Source: an uncultured Intestinimonas sp. (GTDB taxonomy: Bacteria > Bacillota_A > Clostridia > Oscillospirales > Oscillospiraceae). From it: a stretch of DNA of 11,330 nt. This document shows, piece by piece, positions 1 through 7,271 of the stretch. Under the pieces are notes generated by a model. It ran no database searches and was not told where the DNA came from. It saw only the letters and a list, made by a program, of their open reading frames with translations. Numbering within the stretch: position 1 is the first letter of the stretch; every line of letters begins with the position of its first letter. The stretch covers positions 1-11,330 of the forward strand of contig CAUBHZ010000026.1 of NCBI GenBank assembly GCA_958435885.1, written 5' to 3'. The translations under genes and the position numbers were made by a program.

Positions 1-277
1 CACCGCCATCGCCAAGCCCTGCGTGCTGGTGCCCTCCCCCAACGTGACCAACAACCACCAGGAGAAGAACGCCCGGGTGCTGGAGCACCACGGGGCGGCG
101 GTGGTGCTGCTGGAGTCGGATATCGACGGCGCTGCCCTCTACCGGGAGGTCAAGGACCTGTTGGCCCAGCCGGAGAAGCGCGCGGCCATGTCCAAAGCCC
201 TCTCCGAGCTCTCGGTCACCGACGCCGCCGAGGAGATCTATCAGACCCTGATGTCCCTCATGAAAGAGGGGAAGTAA
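1..277 (+). CDS. murG: MurG, C-terminal fragment (5' end outside window)
   Basis: C-terminal part of the peripheral membrane glycosyltransferase that transfers GlcNAc from UDP-GlcNAc to lipid I to make lipid II in peptidoglycan synthesis. The reading frame is already open at base 2 and ends with TAA at 275-277, leaving about 91 residues. The stretch reading KPCVLVPSPNV followed by TNNHQEKNA is the typical MurG C-domain segment involved in UDP-GlcNAc binding, with the HQ..NA pattern. The remainder is the usual helical tail (AEEIYQTLMSLMKEG). GTG at 23 is an internal codon, not a start. It lies 75 bp upstream of murA on the same strand, as expected in a dcw cluster. Identification rests on motif recognition; the N-terminal lipid-binding domain cannot be seen. 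Confidence 0.9.
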   Translation, partial: TAIAKPCVLVPSPNVTNNHQEKNARVLEHHGAAVVLLESDIDGAALYREVKDLLAQPEKRAAMSKALSELSVTDAAEEIYQTLMSLMKEGK

Positions 278-352
278 CGCCCTTTGCTGTCACCCGTCCG
301 CCCGGACGCATAGTATGGCCTGAAACCATCAACATGCGGAGGGTGGACGGTC

Positions 353-1639
353 ATGAGCATTTATCAAGTGGAAGGCGGCAGAGCGCTGGAGGGGACGGCC
401 ATAGTCCACGGGGCCAAGAACAGCGTCCTGCCCATTTTGGCGGCGGCGGTGCTGTGCCCCGGCGTCAGTGTGGTACATAATTGCCCCGATCTCTCGGATG
501 TACGGGCATCCATAGCGATTCTGGAGCACCTGGGCTGCAGGGTGGAGCGCTCCGGCGACACGGTGACGGTGGACGCCGCCGCCCTCACCCGGAACGACGT
601 GCCCGACGCCCTCATGCGGGAGATGCGCTCGTCGGTGATCTTCCTGGGGGCCATTCTGGCCCGCACCGGAGCGGCGGAGCTGAGCATGCCCGGGGGCTGT
701 GAGCTGGGTCCCCGGCCCATCGACCTGCACCTGGCAGCCATCCGGGCCCTGGGGGCGGAGATCCGGGAGGAGGGGGGCGCCCTCCACTGTGCCCTGCCCA
801 AGGGCGGGCTGCGGGGCTGTCAGATCGACCTCTCCATCCCCAGCGTGGGAGCCACGGAGAACGCCATGCTCTGCGCCTGCGGGGCGGAGGGGACCACCGT
901 CATCAACAACGCCGCCCGGGAGCCGGAGATCGTGGATCTCCAGCGCTTTCTCCACGCTTTGGGGGCCGATGTCCGGGGGGCGGGGACCTCCACGGTCACC
1001 GTCACCGGCGGAAAGGTCCTCCACGGCGGGGAGCACACGGTCATGCCCGACCGCATCGTGGCCGCCACATTGCTCTCGGCGGTGGCGGCGGCCGGGGGAG
1101 AGGCGGAGATCCTGGGCACGGACTACCGCCAGCTCTCCACGGTCACGGCCATCCTGACGGAGGCGGGCTGCCGGGTCCGCAGCGGGGAAAAGCGGATATC
1201 CATCCGCCGGGACGGCCCGCTCCAGGGGGTACGGCCCATCCGCACGGCGCCCTATCCCGGCTTTCCCACCGACGCCCAGCCGCCGGTGATGGCGGCCCTG
1301 TGCAAGAGCCGGGGGACCACCGTCTTTGTGGAGAACATGTTCGAGAGCCGCTACCGCCACGTGGATGAGCTCTGCCGCATGGGCGCCCGGGTCCGGGTGG
1401 AGGGCCGGGTGGCGGTGGTGTGCGGCGTGGAGACCCTCCACGGGACTTCTCTGCGTGCCGCCGACCTGCGTGGCGGCGCCGCCCTGGTGGTGGCCGCCCT
1501 GGGGGCGGAAGGGGTGAGCCGCATCGAGGGGCTGAGCCACATCGACCGGGGCTACCACGGCCTGGAGGAGACCCTGCGGGGCCTGGGCGCCCGCATCCGC
1601 CGCCTGGAGGACGGCGGGGACGGCTTGCCCAACTTGTAA
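353..1639 (+). CDS. murA: UDP-N-acetylglucosamine 1-carboxyvinyltransferase MurA
   Basis: First committed enzyme of peptidoglycan synthesis: transfers enolpyruvate from PEP to UDP-GlcNAc in the cytoplasm. The 428 residues match the usual MurA length. Visible hallmarks are GAKNSVLPILAA at 20-31 (catalytic/substrate-binding Lys22-Asn23), the active-site loop PGGCELGPRPIDLH with Cys116 (the residue alkylated by fosfomycin in the family), YPGFPTDAQP in the second half, and HIDRGYHG near the C-terminus, which carries the conserved Arg of the PEP site. The ATG at 353 follows GGAGGG (338-343) by 9 nt. It sits between murG and ftsQ in the dcw cluster. Many Firmicutes carry two MurA paralogues; which one this is cannot be decided here. 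Confidence 0.97.
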   Translation: MSIYQVEGGRALEGTAIVHGAKNSVLPILAAAVLCPGVSVVHNCPDLSDVRASIAILEHLGCRVERSGDTVTVDAAALTRNDVPDALMREMRSSVIFLGAILARTGAAELSMPGGCELGPRPIDLHLAAIRALGAEIREEGGALHCALPKGGLRGCQIDLSIPSVGATENAMLCACGAEGTTVINNAAREPEIVDLQRFLHALGADVRGAGTSTVTVTGGKVLHGGEHTVMPDRIVAATLLSAVAAAGGEAEILGTDYRQLSTVTAILTEAGCRVRSGEKRISIRRDGPLQGVRPIRTAPYPGFPTDAQPPVMAALCKSRGTTVFVENMFESRYRHVDELCRMGARVRVEGRVAVVCGVETLHGTSLRAADLRGGAALVVAALGAEGVSRIEGLSHIDRGYHGLEETLRGLGARIRRLEDGGDGLPNL

Positions 1640-1646
1640 GGATTTC

Positions 1647-1678
1647 TTAACGATTTTCTCACCTCTGTGTGGTATACT
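1647..1678 (+). promoter_or_regulatory. Probable extended -10 promoter for ftsQ
   Basis: Downstream of the murA stop there is a short AT-rich patch. TATACT at 1673-1678 is preceded by TG plus one base (TGG, 1670-1672), an extended -10. No good -35 lies at 17 bp; TTAACG at 1647-1652 is 20 bp away and is weak. It would start transcription near 1685, leaving a short leader before the ftsQ ribosome site at 1709-1713. Inferred from sequence only. Confidence 0.5.
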
Positions 1679-1720
1679 GACCCAGCAAGGAAGAAAGAGA
1701 ACGAATCCGGAGGCGGACCC

Positions 1721-2497
1721 ATGGCATCACGGCGCTCCAACAAAAGAAAACGGCGAAACCGGGGACGCTTCGGTTTCCTCTATAAAGTGCTCTCTCTCAT
1801 CATCATCCTGGTGGTGGTGGCCGCGGGCTGCGTGGTTTTCTTCCGGGTGGAGGATATCACCGTCACCGGTGTGAGCCGGTACACCGCCCAGGAGATCATC
1901 GACGCTTCGGGGGTGGAGAAGGGGGATAATTTGTTTCTGGTGGGAGGCTCCCGGACGGCCCAGAAGATCTATTCCACCCTGCCCTATGTGGACGAGGTGA
2001 ATATCCGCCACGCCCTGCCCGACGGGCTGGTCATCAACGTCACCGAGCGTATCCCTGCCGCCGTCATCCAGGGGGACGAGGGCTGGTGGATCATGGACGC
2101 CAAGGGAAAACTCCTGGAACAGGTCTCCCGGCCGGAGCAGGCGGGCGTGGCGGAGGTCACCGGCCTTACCGCCCTGCTTCCCGCCGTGGGGACTACGCTG
2201 GCGGTGGAGGATGCCGAGAGTATCCGGCTCAACAGCCTGATGGAGCTGCTCTCCGCCCTGGAGCAGCGGGACATCCTGGACAAGGTGTCCTCCATCGATC
2301 TCACCTCCGCCGCCGAGATCTCCATGGTCTACGACGGGCGGCTCACGGTGAAGATGCATATGACCGATGACTTCATGCGGCAGACCCGGGTGCTCACCGA
2401 GGCCATCGCCCAGGGGATCATTCAGCCGAATGAGACAGGAGTGGTGGATCTCACCCTGGATCAGCCCCGATTTATCCCGCAAACTGCCGGAAGTTGA
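1721..2497 (+). CDS. ftsQ: Cell division protein FtsQ/DivIB
   Basis: Bitopic divisome protein that bridges early and late division proteins and regulates septal peptidoglycan synthesis with FtsL/DivIC and FtsW/FtsI. The 258 residues run in the expected order: a very basic cytoplasmic tail (residues 2-17, rich in Arg/Lys), one membrane span (about 22-41, LSLIIILVVVAAG), then a POTRA domain (about 43-112, VEDITVTGVSRYTAQEI to INVTERIPAA) and the FtsQ beta domain. I chose ATG 1721 because GGAGG (1709-1713) lies 7 nt upstream; the frame is open further up to a GTG at 1667 but that part overlaps the -10 region and reads as non-coding. The next gene is ftsZ; no ftsA is present. Confidence 0.92.
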   Translation: MASRRSNKRKRRNRGRFGFLYKVLSLIIILVVVAAGCVVFFRVEDITVTGVSRYTAQEIIDASGVEKGDNLFLVGGSRTAQKIYSTLPYVDEVNIRHALPDGLVINVTERIPAAVIQGDEGWWIMDAKGKLLEQVSRPEQAGVAEVTGLTALLPAVGTTLAVEDAESIRLNSLMELLSALEQRDILDKVSSIDLTSAAEISMVYDGRLTVKMHMTDDFMRQTRVLTEAIAQGIIQPNETGVVDLTLDQPRFIPQTAGS

Positions 2498-2530
2498 CGG
2501 GGAAAGTGGAACGAAATCTTACGCAAACTA

Positions 2531-2559
2531 TTGACCTCATGGGGAAAGAGCGATACAAT
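2531..2559 (+). promoter_or_regulatory. Sigma-A-type promoter of ftsZ
   Basis: TTGACC at 2531-2536 and TACAAT at 2554-2559 are separated by exactly 17 bp, a near-consensus vegetative promoter. It lies in the 127-bp gap between ftsQ and ftsZ and would start transcription near 2566, giving a leader of about 60 nt. The surrounding gap is clearly AT-richer than the flanking genes. This allows ftsZ to be expressed independently of the upstream cluster. Confidence 0.8.
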
Positions 2560-2624
2560 ACAGTATATTGGTATGATTCTGCGCAGCTTTACTATCACTA
2601 GTTGTTTACATAGGAGGAACGGGC

Positions 2625-3761
<1,137 letters not shown>

Positions 3762-3770
3762 AAACGGATC

Positions 3771-3806
3771 AAAGGGCCCGGAGCCGCGTCGGCTCCGGGC
3801 CCTTTT
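3771..3806 (+). terminator. Intrinsic terminator of ftsZ
   Basis: A perfect 12-bp stem GGGCCCGGAGCC (3774-3785) / GGCTCCGGGCCC (3791-3802) has a 5-nt loop and is followed by TTTT. Flanking AAA (3771-3773) can extend the stem with the T run. Very strong Rho-independent terminator. Confidence 0.95.
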
Positions 3807-3847
3807 CGCAGAAAGGTGCGCACTCTGCGCGGGAAAGCCAAAAAGGC

Positions 3848-3876
3848 TTGCAATCCGGGGGAAAGGGGCTTATAAT
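3848..3876 (+). promoter_or_regulatory. Sigma-A-type promoter of the corA leader
   Basis: TTGCAA at 3848-3853 and a consensus TATAAT at 3871-3876 with a 17-bp spacer. Transcription would start near 3883, more than 300 nt before the corA start codon, so the transcript must carry a long 5' leader. Confidence 0.8.
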
Positions 3877-3882
3877 AATGTC

Positions 3883-4195
3883 TGCTGAATGGACCGCAAT
3901 GCGGTTGATTTTGGGGATGTTATCCCACAATTTGGCATGAATACGACTTTCCGCGGGAGGAAAGAAGATCTGTATACCGAAGGAGTGATATGCGCCGTGA
4001 GCGGTGACCCTTTGAGTCGAAGACATCATGTACGTAGCACGGCGTATGGGCTCCGCGTCTGACCGGTCCGACCGGTAAAAGACCGCACGCCTGATGCGCC
4101 GTTCCTGCCCGGCGGGGTGACCCGCGAGGGCGGCAAAATGAGGCGGTGCGGGATTTTTATACCCATTTTCCCGCGCCCGGAAAGGCGTGATACCA
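3883..4195 (+). promoter_or_regulatory. Structured 5' leader of corA, candidate cis-regulatory RNA
   Basis: The gene-free stretch from the predicted start site to corA is packed with inverted repeats. (1) ACCGC/GCGGT at 3893-3905. (2) GGGAT/ATCCC at 3914-3926. (3) CTTTCC/GGAAAG at 3947-3964 with a 6-nt loop. (4) A long domain closed by GGAG (3982-3985)/CTCC (4051-4054), then ATGCGCCGT (3990-3998)/ACGGCGTAT (4039-4047), around a 40-nt apical part. (5) ACCGGT/ACCGGT at 4062-4076. (6) A terminator hairpin at 4083-4151 followed by TTTTT. ATGCGCCGT recurs at 4094-4102, so the arm at 4039-4047 has two possible partners. The layout of aptamer-like domain, alternative pairing and terminator before a Mg2+ transporter gene suggests a metal- or other ligand-responsive riboswitch. 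I do not recognise the conserved core of the M-box or yybP-ykoY families. Function is inference. Confidence 0.6.
4083..4158 (+). terminator. Attenuator-type terminator upstream of corA
   Basis: CCGCACGCCT (4083-4092) pairs with AGGCGGTGCGG (4141-4151), 10 bp with one bulged G, followed after GA by TTTTT (4154-4158). The interior holds further stems, including GCGGG/CCCGC around a GTGA loop. The 3' arm has a competing partner: 4145-4153 can pair with 4169-4177 (9 bp including one G-U) just downstream. The position 38 nt before the corA ATG fits premature termination control. Confidence 0.65.
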
Positions 4196-5125
4196 ATGCT
4201 GACCATTCACAAGACCATCAACGGCCAGATGACGAAGCTGGACAAGGCGGAGGACGGCTGCTGGGTGAACCTCACCTACCCCACGGAGGACGAGATGTCC
4301 ACCGTCACCGCCCTGCTGGGCATCGACCCGGGCTTCCTGCGGGCCGCGCTGGATGAGGAGGAGACTTCCCGGATCGACACCGAGGACGGCCAGACCCTCA
4401 TCATCATCGACCTCCCCGCGGTGGAGAAGGGGGACGCAGTGGTCTATTCCACCCTGCCTCTGGGCATCATCGTGGCAGAAAAGTGCATCATCACCGTCTG
4501 CCTGAAGGAGACCCCCATCATCCGGGACTTCCAGGACGGCCTGGTGAAGAACGCGGAGACTCAGAAGAAGACCAGCTTCATCCTCTATCTGCTGCTGCAG
4601 GTGGCCAAGCGCTTCCTCCAGTACCTGAAGCAGATCGACAAGATCTATAACTATATGGAGCGCCAGCTCTACAAGTCTCAGCGGAACAAGGAGCTCATCC
4701 AGCTCCTGGACCTGGAAAAGTCCCTGGTCTACTTCAACACCTCGCTGAAGGCCAATGAGGTGACGCTGGAGAAGATCCTCCGCGGCCGCATCATCACCCT
4801 CTACGAGGAGGACCACGACCTGCTGGAGGATGTGCTCATCGAGGTGCGGCAGGCCATTGAGATGGCCAACATCTACTCCTCCATCATCTCGGGTATGATG
4901 GACGCCTTCGCCAGTGTCATCTCCAACAACCTGAACGTCATCATGAAGGTGCTGACCTCCATCACCATCCTGCTGACCATTCCCAACATCGTCTTTGGTT
5001 TCTACGGCATGAACATCAACGGCACCGGGCTGCCGTTGGACCAGTTCTGGTGGGTACCCCTCATCATCACCGGTATTATCATCGCCGGCATCGCCGTGAT
5101 CCTGAAGAAGAAGGACCTCTTCTGA
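4196..5125 (+). CDS. corA: CorA-family magnesium/divalent cation transporter
   Basis: Pentameric membrane channel for Mg2+ (sometimes Co2+/Ni2+) of the CorA family. The 309-residue protein has the soluble N-terminal alpha/beta domain (about 1-100), a long acidic helical stalk (about 110-245, with many Lys/Glu heptad-like stretches), TM1 ending in the signature YGMN (Gly271-Met272-Asn273, in FGFYGMNINGTGLP), TM2 (FWWVPLIITGIIIAGIAVIL), and the basic tail KKKDLF. ATG 4196 is preferred: AAAGG at 4181-4185 lies 10 nt upstream, whereas the in-frame GTG at 4187 would be 1 nt from it. It is preceded by a structured leader with terminator and followed by another terminator, so it is monocistronic. 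Which metal it carries cannot be read from the sequence. Confidence 0.93.
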   Translation: MLTIHKTINGQMTKLDKAEDGCWVNLTYPTEDEMSTVTALLGIDPGFLRAALDEEETSRIDTEDGQTLIIIDLPAVEKGDAVVYSTLPLGIIVAEKCIITVCLKETPIIRDFQDGLVKNAETQKKTSFILYLLLQVAKRFLQYLKQIDKIYNYMERQLYKSQRNKELIQLLDLEKSLVYFNTSLKANEVTLEKILRGRIITLYEEDHDLLEDVLIEVRQAIEMANIYSSIISGMMDAFASVISNNLNVIMKVLTSITILLTIPNIVFGFYGMNINGTGLPLDQFWWVPLIITGIIIAGIAVILKKKDLF

Positions 5126-5130
5126 ATAAT

Positions 5131-5168
5131 ACCCCCGGGCCGTGTTTCGGCCCGGGGGTTCGTGTTTT
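5131..5168 (+). terminator. Intrinsic terminator of corA, possibly bidirectional
   Basis: Perfect 10-bp stem CCCCCGGGCC (5132-5141)/GGCCCGGGGG (5149-5158), 7-nt loop, followed by TTCGTGTTTT. It lies between convergent genes (corA and the minus-strand gene ending at 5233), so it may also serve the minus strand, although the T run on that side (TATTATT) is weak. A second small hairpin GGCGG/CCGCC follows at 5171-5184. Confidence 0.85.
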
Positions 5169-5232
5169 CCGGCGGGTTCCCGCCCGGTGGGATCGAGAGA
5201 TGTCCCTCCGGGCACGCAGCATGGGCCAGAAT

Positions 5233-5994
5233 CTAAAGGTAGAGCTCACAGTCCTTGCGCTGGGAACATACCTTTTTCAGCATGGCATTGACCGCAGCCA
5301 GCATCAGGCCGTTTGCCTTTCGTGCGGAATGGGGGCAGACAGACACGCAGCGCATACAGGAAATACAGGCCTTGCGGTCCACCTTTTTGGGGTCCTGCCG
5401 GTCGATGGCCTGTACCGGGCATTTCTCCGCGCACAATCCGCATTTGACGCACGCCCCGGTGGGCTTAGGCACCATACCGGCGCTGCCGCCCTTTTTATAA
5501 GGGCGGTTCCCTGGAAGCCGCGGCTCGGAACAAAGGCCTTCGGACAATTTTCCCTGGATCTTTTGGGCAAACCGGCGCAGCTGTGCCCGGTCCCGCTCAT
5601 CCGGCCGGCCGGCGGCAAACTGATGAGCGATGGAATGCTCTGCCACGGCGGCCACGGCGCCGACAACGCGGAACCCCGCCTGCCTTGCCAGATCCTGTAA
5701 TTCGACCAGCGTATCCTCGTAGGCGCGGTTGCCGTAAACGCAGACAAGAACGCCTTTGGCGCCGTTTCCACGAATCCGGGACAGGCGCTGTGCCGCCGGA
5801 CCCGGCACACGGCCTCCATAAGAGGGCACTGCGATCACCGCGACGTCCGTTTCCTCCAACACAAGGGAGGAGAAGTCCTCCCGGCTGTCGGTCAGGTCAA
5901 CGGAGCAGATCTCCCGGGACAATGCCTGGGAAAGGATATCCGCGACTTTTTGCGTCCCACCGGTGGGGCTAAAGCAAATTTCGTACAGTTTCAT
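5233..5994 (-). CDS. EFR1-type flavodoxin-like/ferredoxin protein with two [4Fe-4S] motifs
   Basis: Predicted cytoplasmic electron carrier of 253 residues. The N-terminal half looks like a flavodoxin: CFSPTGGTQKVA at 7-18 matches the FMN phosphate loop, and VPSYGGRVPGPAAQ at 56-69 the second FMN-contacting loop. The C-terminal part is a bacterial-type ferredoxin with Cys182/185/188/192 (CVKCGLCAEKCP) and Cys210/213/216/220 (CISCMRCVSVCP), i.e. two complete CxxCxxCxxxCP motifs able to bind two [4Fe-4S] clusters. This arrangement is the EFR1 family of anaerobes; the redox partner is unknown. ATG 5994 is preceded on its strand by GGAGG (6004-6008) at 9 nt. It lies 84 bp downstream of the dehydrogenase gene on the same strand and probably shares its promoter, with a weak hairpin between them. 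Confidence 0.88.
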   Translation of the reverse strand: MKLYEICFSPTGGTQKVADILSQALSREICSVDLTDSREDFSSLVLEETDVAVIAVPSYGGRVPGPAAQRLSRIRGNGAKGVLVCVYGNRAYEDTLVELQDLARQAGFRVVGAVAAVAEHSIAHQFAAGRPDERDRAQLRRFAQKIQGKLSEGLCSEPRLPGNRPYKKGGSAGMVPKPTGACVKCGLCAEKCPVQAIDRQDPKKVDRKACISCMRCVSVCPHSARKANGLMLAAVNAMLKKVCSQRKDCELYL

Positions 5995-6030
5995 GGTAAC
6001 CTGCCTCCGTTTCGTTCTTCCAAATGGAAA

Positions 6031-6059
6031 AGGGGAGAGGGCGGGACCGCTCTCCGCCC
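6031..6059 (-). terminator. Weak terminator-like hairpin between the dehydrogenase and EFR1 genes
   Basis: On the minus strand, GGAGAG (6055-6050) can pair with CTCTCC (6039-6034), followed by CCTTTTCC. Overlapping alternative pairing GGGCGG/CCGCCC (6059-6054 with 6044-6039) is also possible. Short stem and interrupted T run suggest partial termination or RNA processing, not a firm operon end. Confidence 0.4.
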
Positions 6060-6078
6060 TTGTCTTTCACCTGCCCGA

Positions 6079-7080
6079 TCAAAACAGAATGAGCACCTTG
6101 CCGTCTGTAGGACCGTTTTTTACCAGAGCAAGGGCGTCTCTGGCGGTCTCCGGCGTGAAGGTACGGGGATCGGTGGAGGGGACGATGTGGCTGTGCGCCA
6201 CAATTTTGGTGATTTCACGCAATTGGGCGCCGTCGGCGCGCACGAAGAGAAAGCGGTATTCTTTGCCCTGCACTCTGGCCGCGTGGTCGTATTTGGCTCC
6301 CGCTGCCGTAAACAGGAGCCGCTTTGCAAGGCCGAAATGATTGCGCTCTGCAAAGGCCCTGTTGGGTCCGGTCCGCAGACTCAGCAGCCGTCCGCCCGGT
6401 TTCAGGACTGACAGCTCCCGCCGGAATTCCTTGGCTCCCAGGGTGTCGATCACATAGTCCAGGTCGGACAGGGTCTCCCAATAGTTCTCCTTCCGGTAAT
6501 CCAGATACTGGTCTGCGCCGGCGGCCAGAATAGACGCTTTGGCCCGCGCATTTCCCGTCACGATGACCCGGAGCCCCAGAGCCTTGGCAATGGGGACCGC
6601 CATCTGGCCAAAGCTGCCGGAGCCGCCCGGGATCAGCAGGGTTTCTCCGGGCTTGGCCTCCAGCTCCTCGGTGATGGCCTGCCATGCGGTCAGGCCTGTC
6701 AGAGGGATGGCCGCGGCGGTGGAGAAGTCATACCCCTCCGGCATGGCCGCCAGAGCGGCCTGATCCACTGCCGCATACTCCGCGAAGGCGCCGATTTTGG
6801 ACAGGGGCAGACGAGCGTAGACCCTGTCGCCCACATGAAAATCAGTCACCTGCTGCCCCACCGCCGCCACCACGCCGGCACACTCGTTGCCCAGCGTCAG
6901 CGGCATGGGGTAATCCTGGATCAGGCGTATGCTGCCGGTGAGAATCAGCAGCTCCAGTGGGTTTACCGCCGCCGCCTTGACCTGCAGCAGTACTTCACGG
7001 GGGCCGATCTCCGGCACCGGGATATCCCGCAGGACGGTGTGGATTTCCTTTGTGTATCTGTCAATTTGAACTGCCTTCAT
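6079..7080 (-). CDS. MDR-superfamily NAD(P)-dependent oxidoreductase, zinc-free quinone reductase-like
   Basis: Medium-chain dehydrogenase/reductase of 333 residues. The N-terminal GroES-like domain contains VKAAAVNPLELLILTG (34-49) and LTLGNECAGVVAAVG (61-75), where zinc alcohol dehydrogenases have GHE; neither the catalytic nor the four structural zinc cysteines are present, which is typical of quinone oxidoreductase/enoyl-reductase-like members. The Rossmann loop is PGGSGSFGQMAVPIAKALG (151-169), followed by GADQYLDYRKENY. The substrate is unknown; quinones or reactive alpha,beta-unsaturated carbonyls are plausible by family. I chose ATG 7080 (MKAVQIDRYT) because GGAGG (7088-7092) lies 7 nt upstream; the frame runs open to 7233 but that part crosses the promoter and operators. 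Divergent Rrf2 gene and operators indicate regulated expression. Confidence 0.88.
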   Translation of the reverse strand: MKAVQIDRYTKEIHTVLRDIPVPEIGPREVLLQVKAAAVNPLELLILTGSIRLIQDYPMPLTLGNECAGVVAAVGQQVTDFHVGDRVYARLPLSKIGAFAEYAAVDQAALAAMPEGYDFSTAAAIPLTGLTAWQAITEELEAKPGETLLIPGGSGSFGQMAVPIAKALGLRVIVTGNARAKASILAAGADQYLDYRKENYWETLSDLDYVIDTLGAKEFRRELSVLKPGGRLLSLRTGPNRAFAERNHFGLAKRLLFTAAGAKYDHAARVQGKEYRFLFVRADGAQLREITKIVAHSHIVPSTDPRTFTPETARDALALVKNGPTDGKVLILF

Positions 7081-7140
7081 AGCAGGACCTCCGTATATCA
7101 TCCGCCTCTGGTCGGACAGGGAGAAAGCATCCGATTCCAC

Positions 7141-7169
7141 TTGCAATTTGAGCGGGGAACGTATAGAAT
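7141..7169 (+). promoter_or_regulatory. Promoter of the rrf2-type regulator gene
   Basis: TTGCAA (7141-7146) and TAGAAT (7164-7169) separated by 17 bp. Transcription would begin near 7176, inside the first inverted repeat, which fits autorepression. It points rightward toward the regulator gene at 7272. Confidence 0.65.
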
Positions 7170-7171
7170 AA

Positions 7172-7200
7172 ATCGATGTAAAGACAAACATTACATCGAT
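7172..7200. promoter_or_regulatory. Operator copy 1: perfect 10-bp inverted repeat
   Basis: ATCGATGTAA (7172-7181), 9-bp spacer, TTACATCGAT (7191-7200): a perfect dyad. It covers the expected start sites of both facing promoters. The core GATGTAA-N9-TTACATC recurs at operator 2. Likely bound by the adjacent Rrf2-family protein (inference from position and repeat architecture). Confidence 0.8.
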
Positions 7201-7204
7201 GGCC

Positions 7205-7233
7205 AGTATATCACACGAATGATGTAATGTCAA
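7205..7233 (-). promoter_or_regulatory. Promoter of the dehydrogenase-EFR1 operon
   Basis: Read on the minus strand: consensus TTGACA (7233-7228), 17-bp spacer, TATACT (7210-7205). Start near 7198. It is near-consensus, so the operon would be strongly expressed when not repressed. Operator 2 spans the -35 box and spacer; operator 1 covers the start site. Confidence 0.82.
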
Positions 7234-7245
7234 GATTTACAACAT
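7219..7245. promoter_or_regulatory. Operator copy 2: inverted repeat with the same 9-bp spacer
   Basis: ATGATGTAA (7219-7227), 9-bp spacer, TTACAACAT (7237-7245): 8 of 9 positions are symmetric. The half-sites and spacing are the same as in operator 1. It overlaps the -35 element of the minus-strand promoter. Confidence 0.75.
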
Positions 7246-7271
7246 GATTGTTTTGTTGAAAGGATTTCACG

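Noticed and set aside
278..352. Promoter or terminator between murG and murA
   Set aside because: A small CGTCC/GGACG hairpin at 295-308 has no T run, and TTGCTG at 284-289 has no -10 at usable spacing.
329..1558. 409-codon open frame on the minus strand opposite murA
   Set aside because: High-GC shadow of murA; composition is Gly/Arg/His/Pro-rich with no ribosome site or family features.
4001..4054. TPP riboswitch-like string (ACCCTTTGA ... CGTATGGG) in the corA leader
   Set aside because: The TGAGA bulge, the CUGAUC element and the P4 hairpin of the TPP family are missing, the local pairing is a different long stem, and corA is not a thiamine gene.
3883..4160. M-box (Mg2+) or yybP-ykoY (Mn2+) riboswitch
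   Set aside because: Expected from context, but I do not see the conserved strings I know for these families (for example GUUAGGUGAGGCUCC or GGGGAGUA). A covariance search is needed, so no family name is given.
7081..7233. N-terminal extension of the MDR dehydrogenase
   Set aside because: It overlaps the operator, the ribosome site and the predicted transcription start; family members begin at MKAVQI-like sequence.
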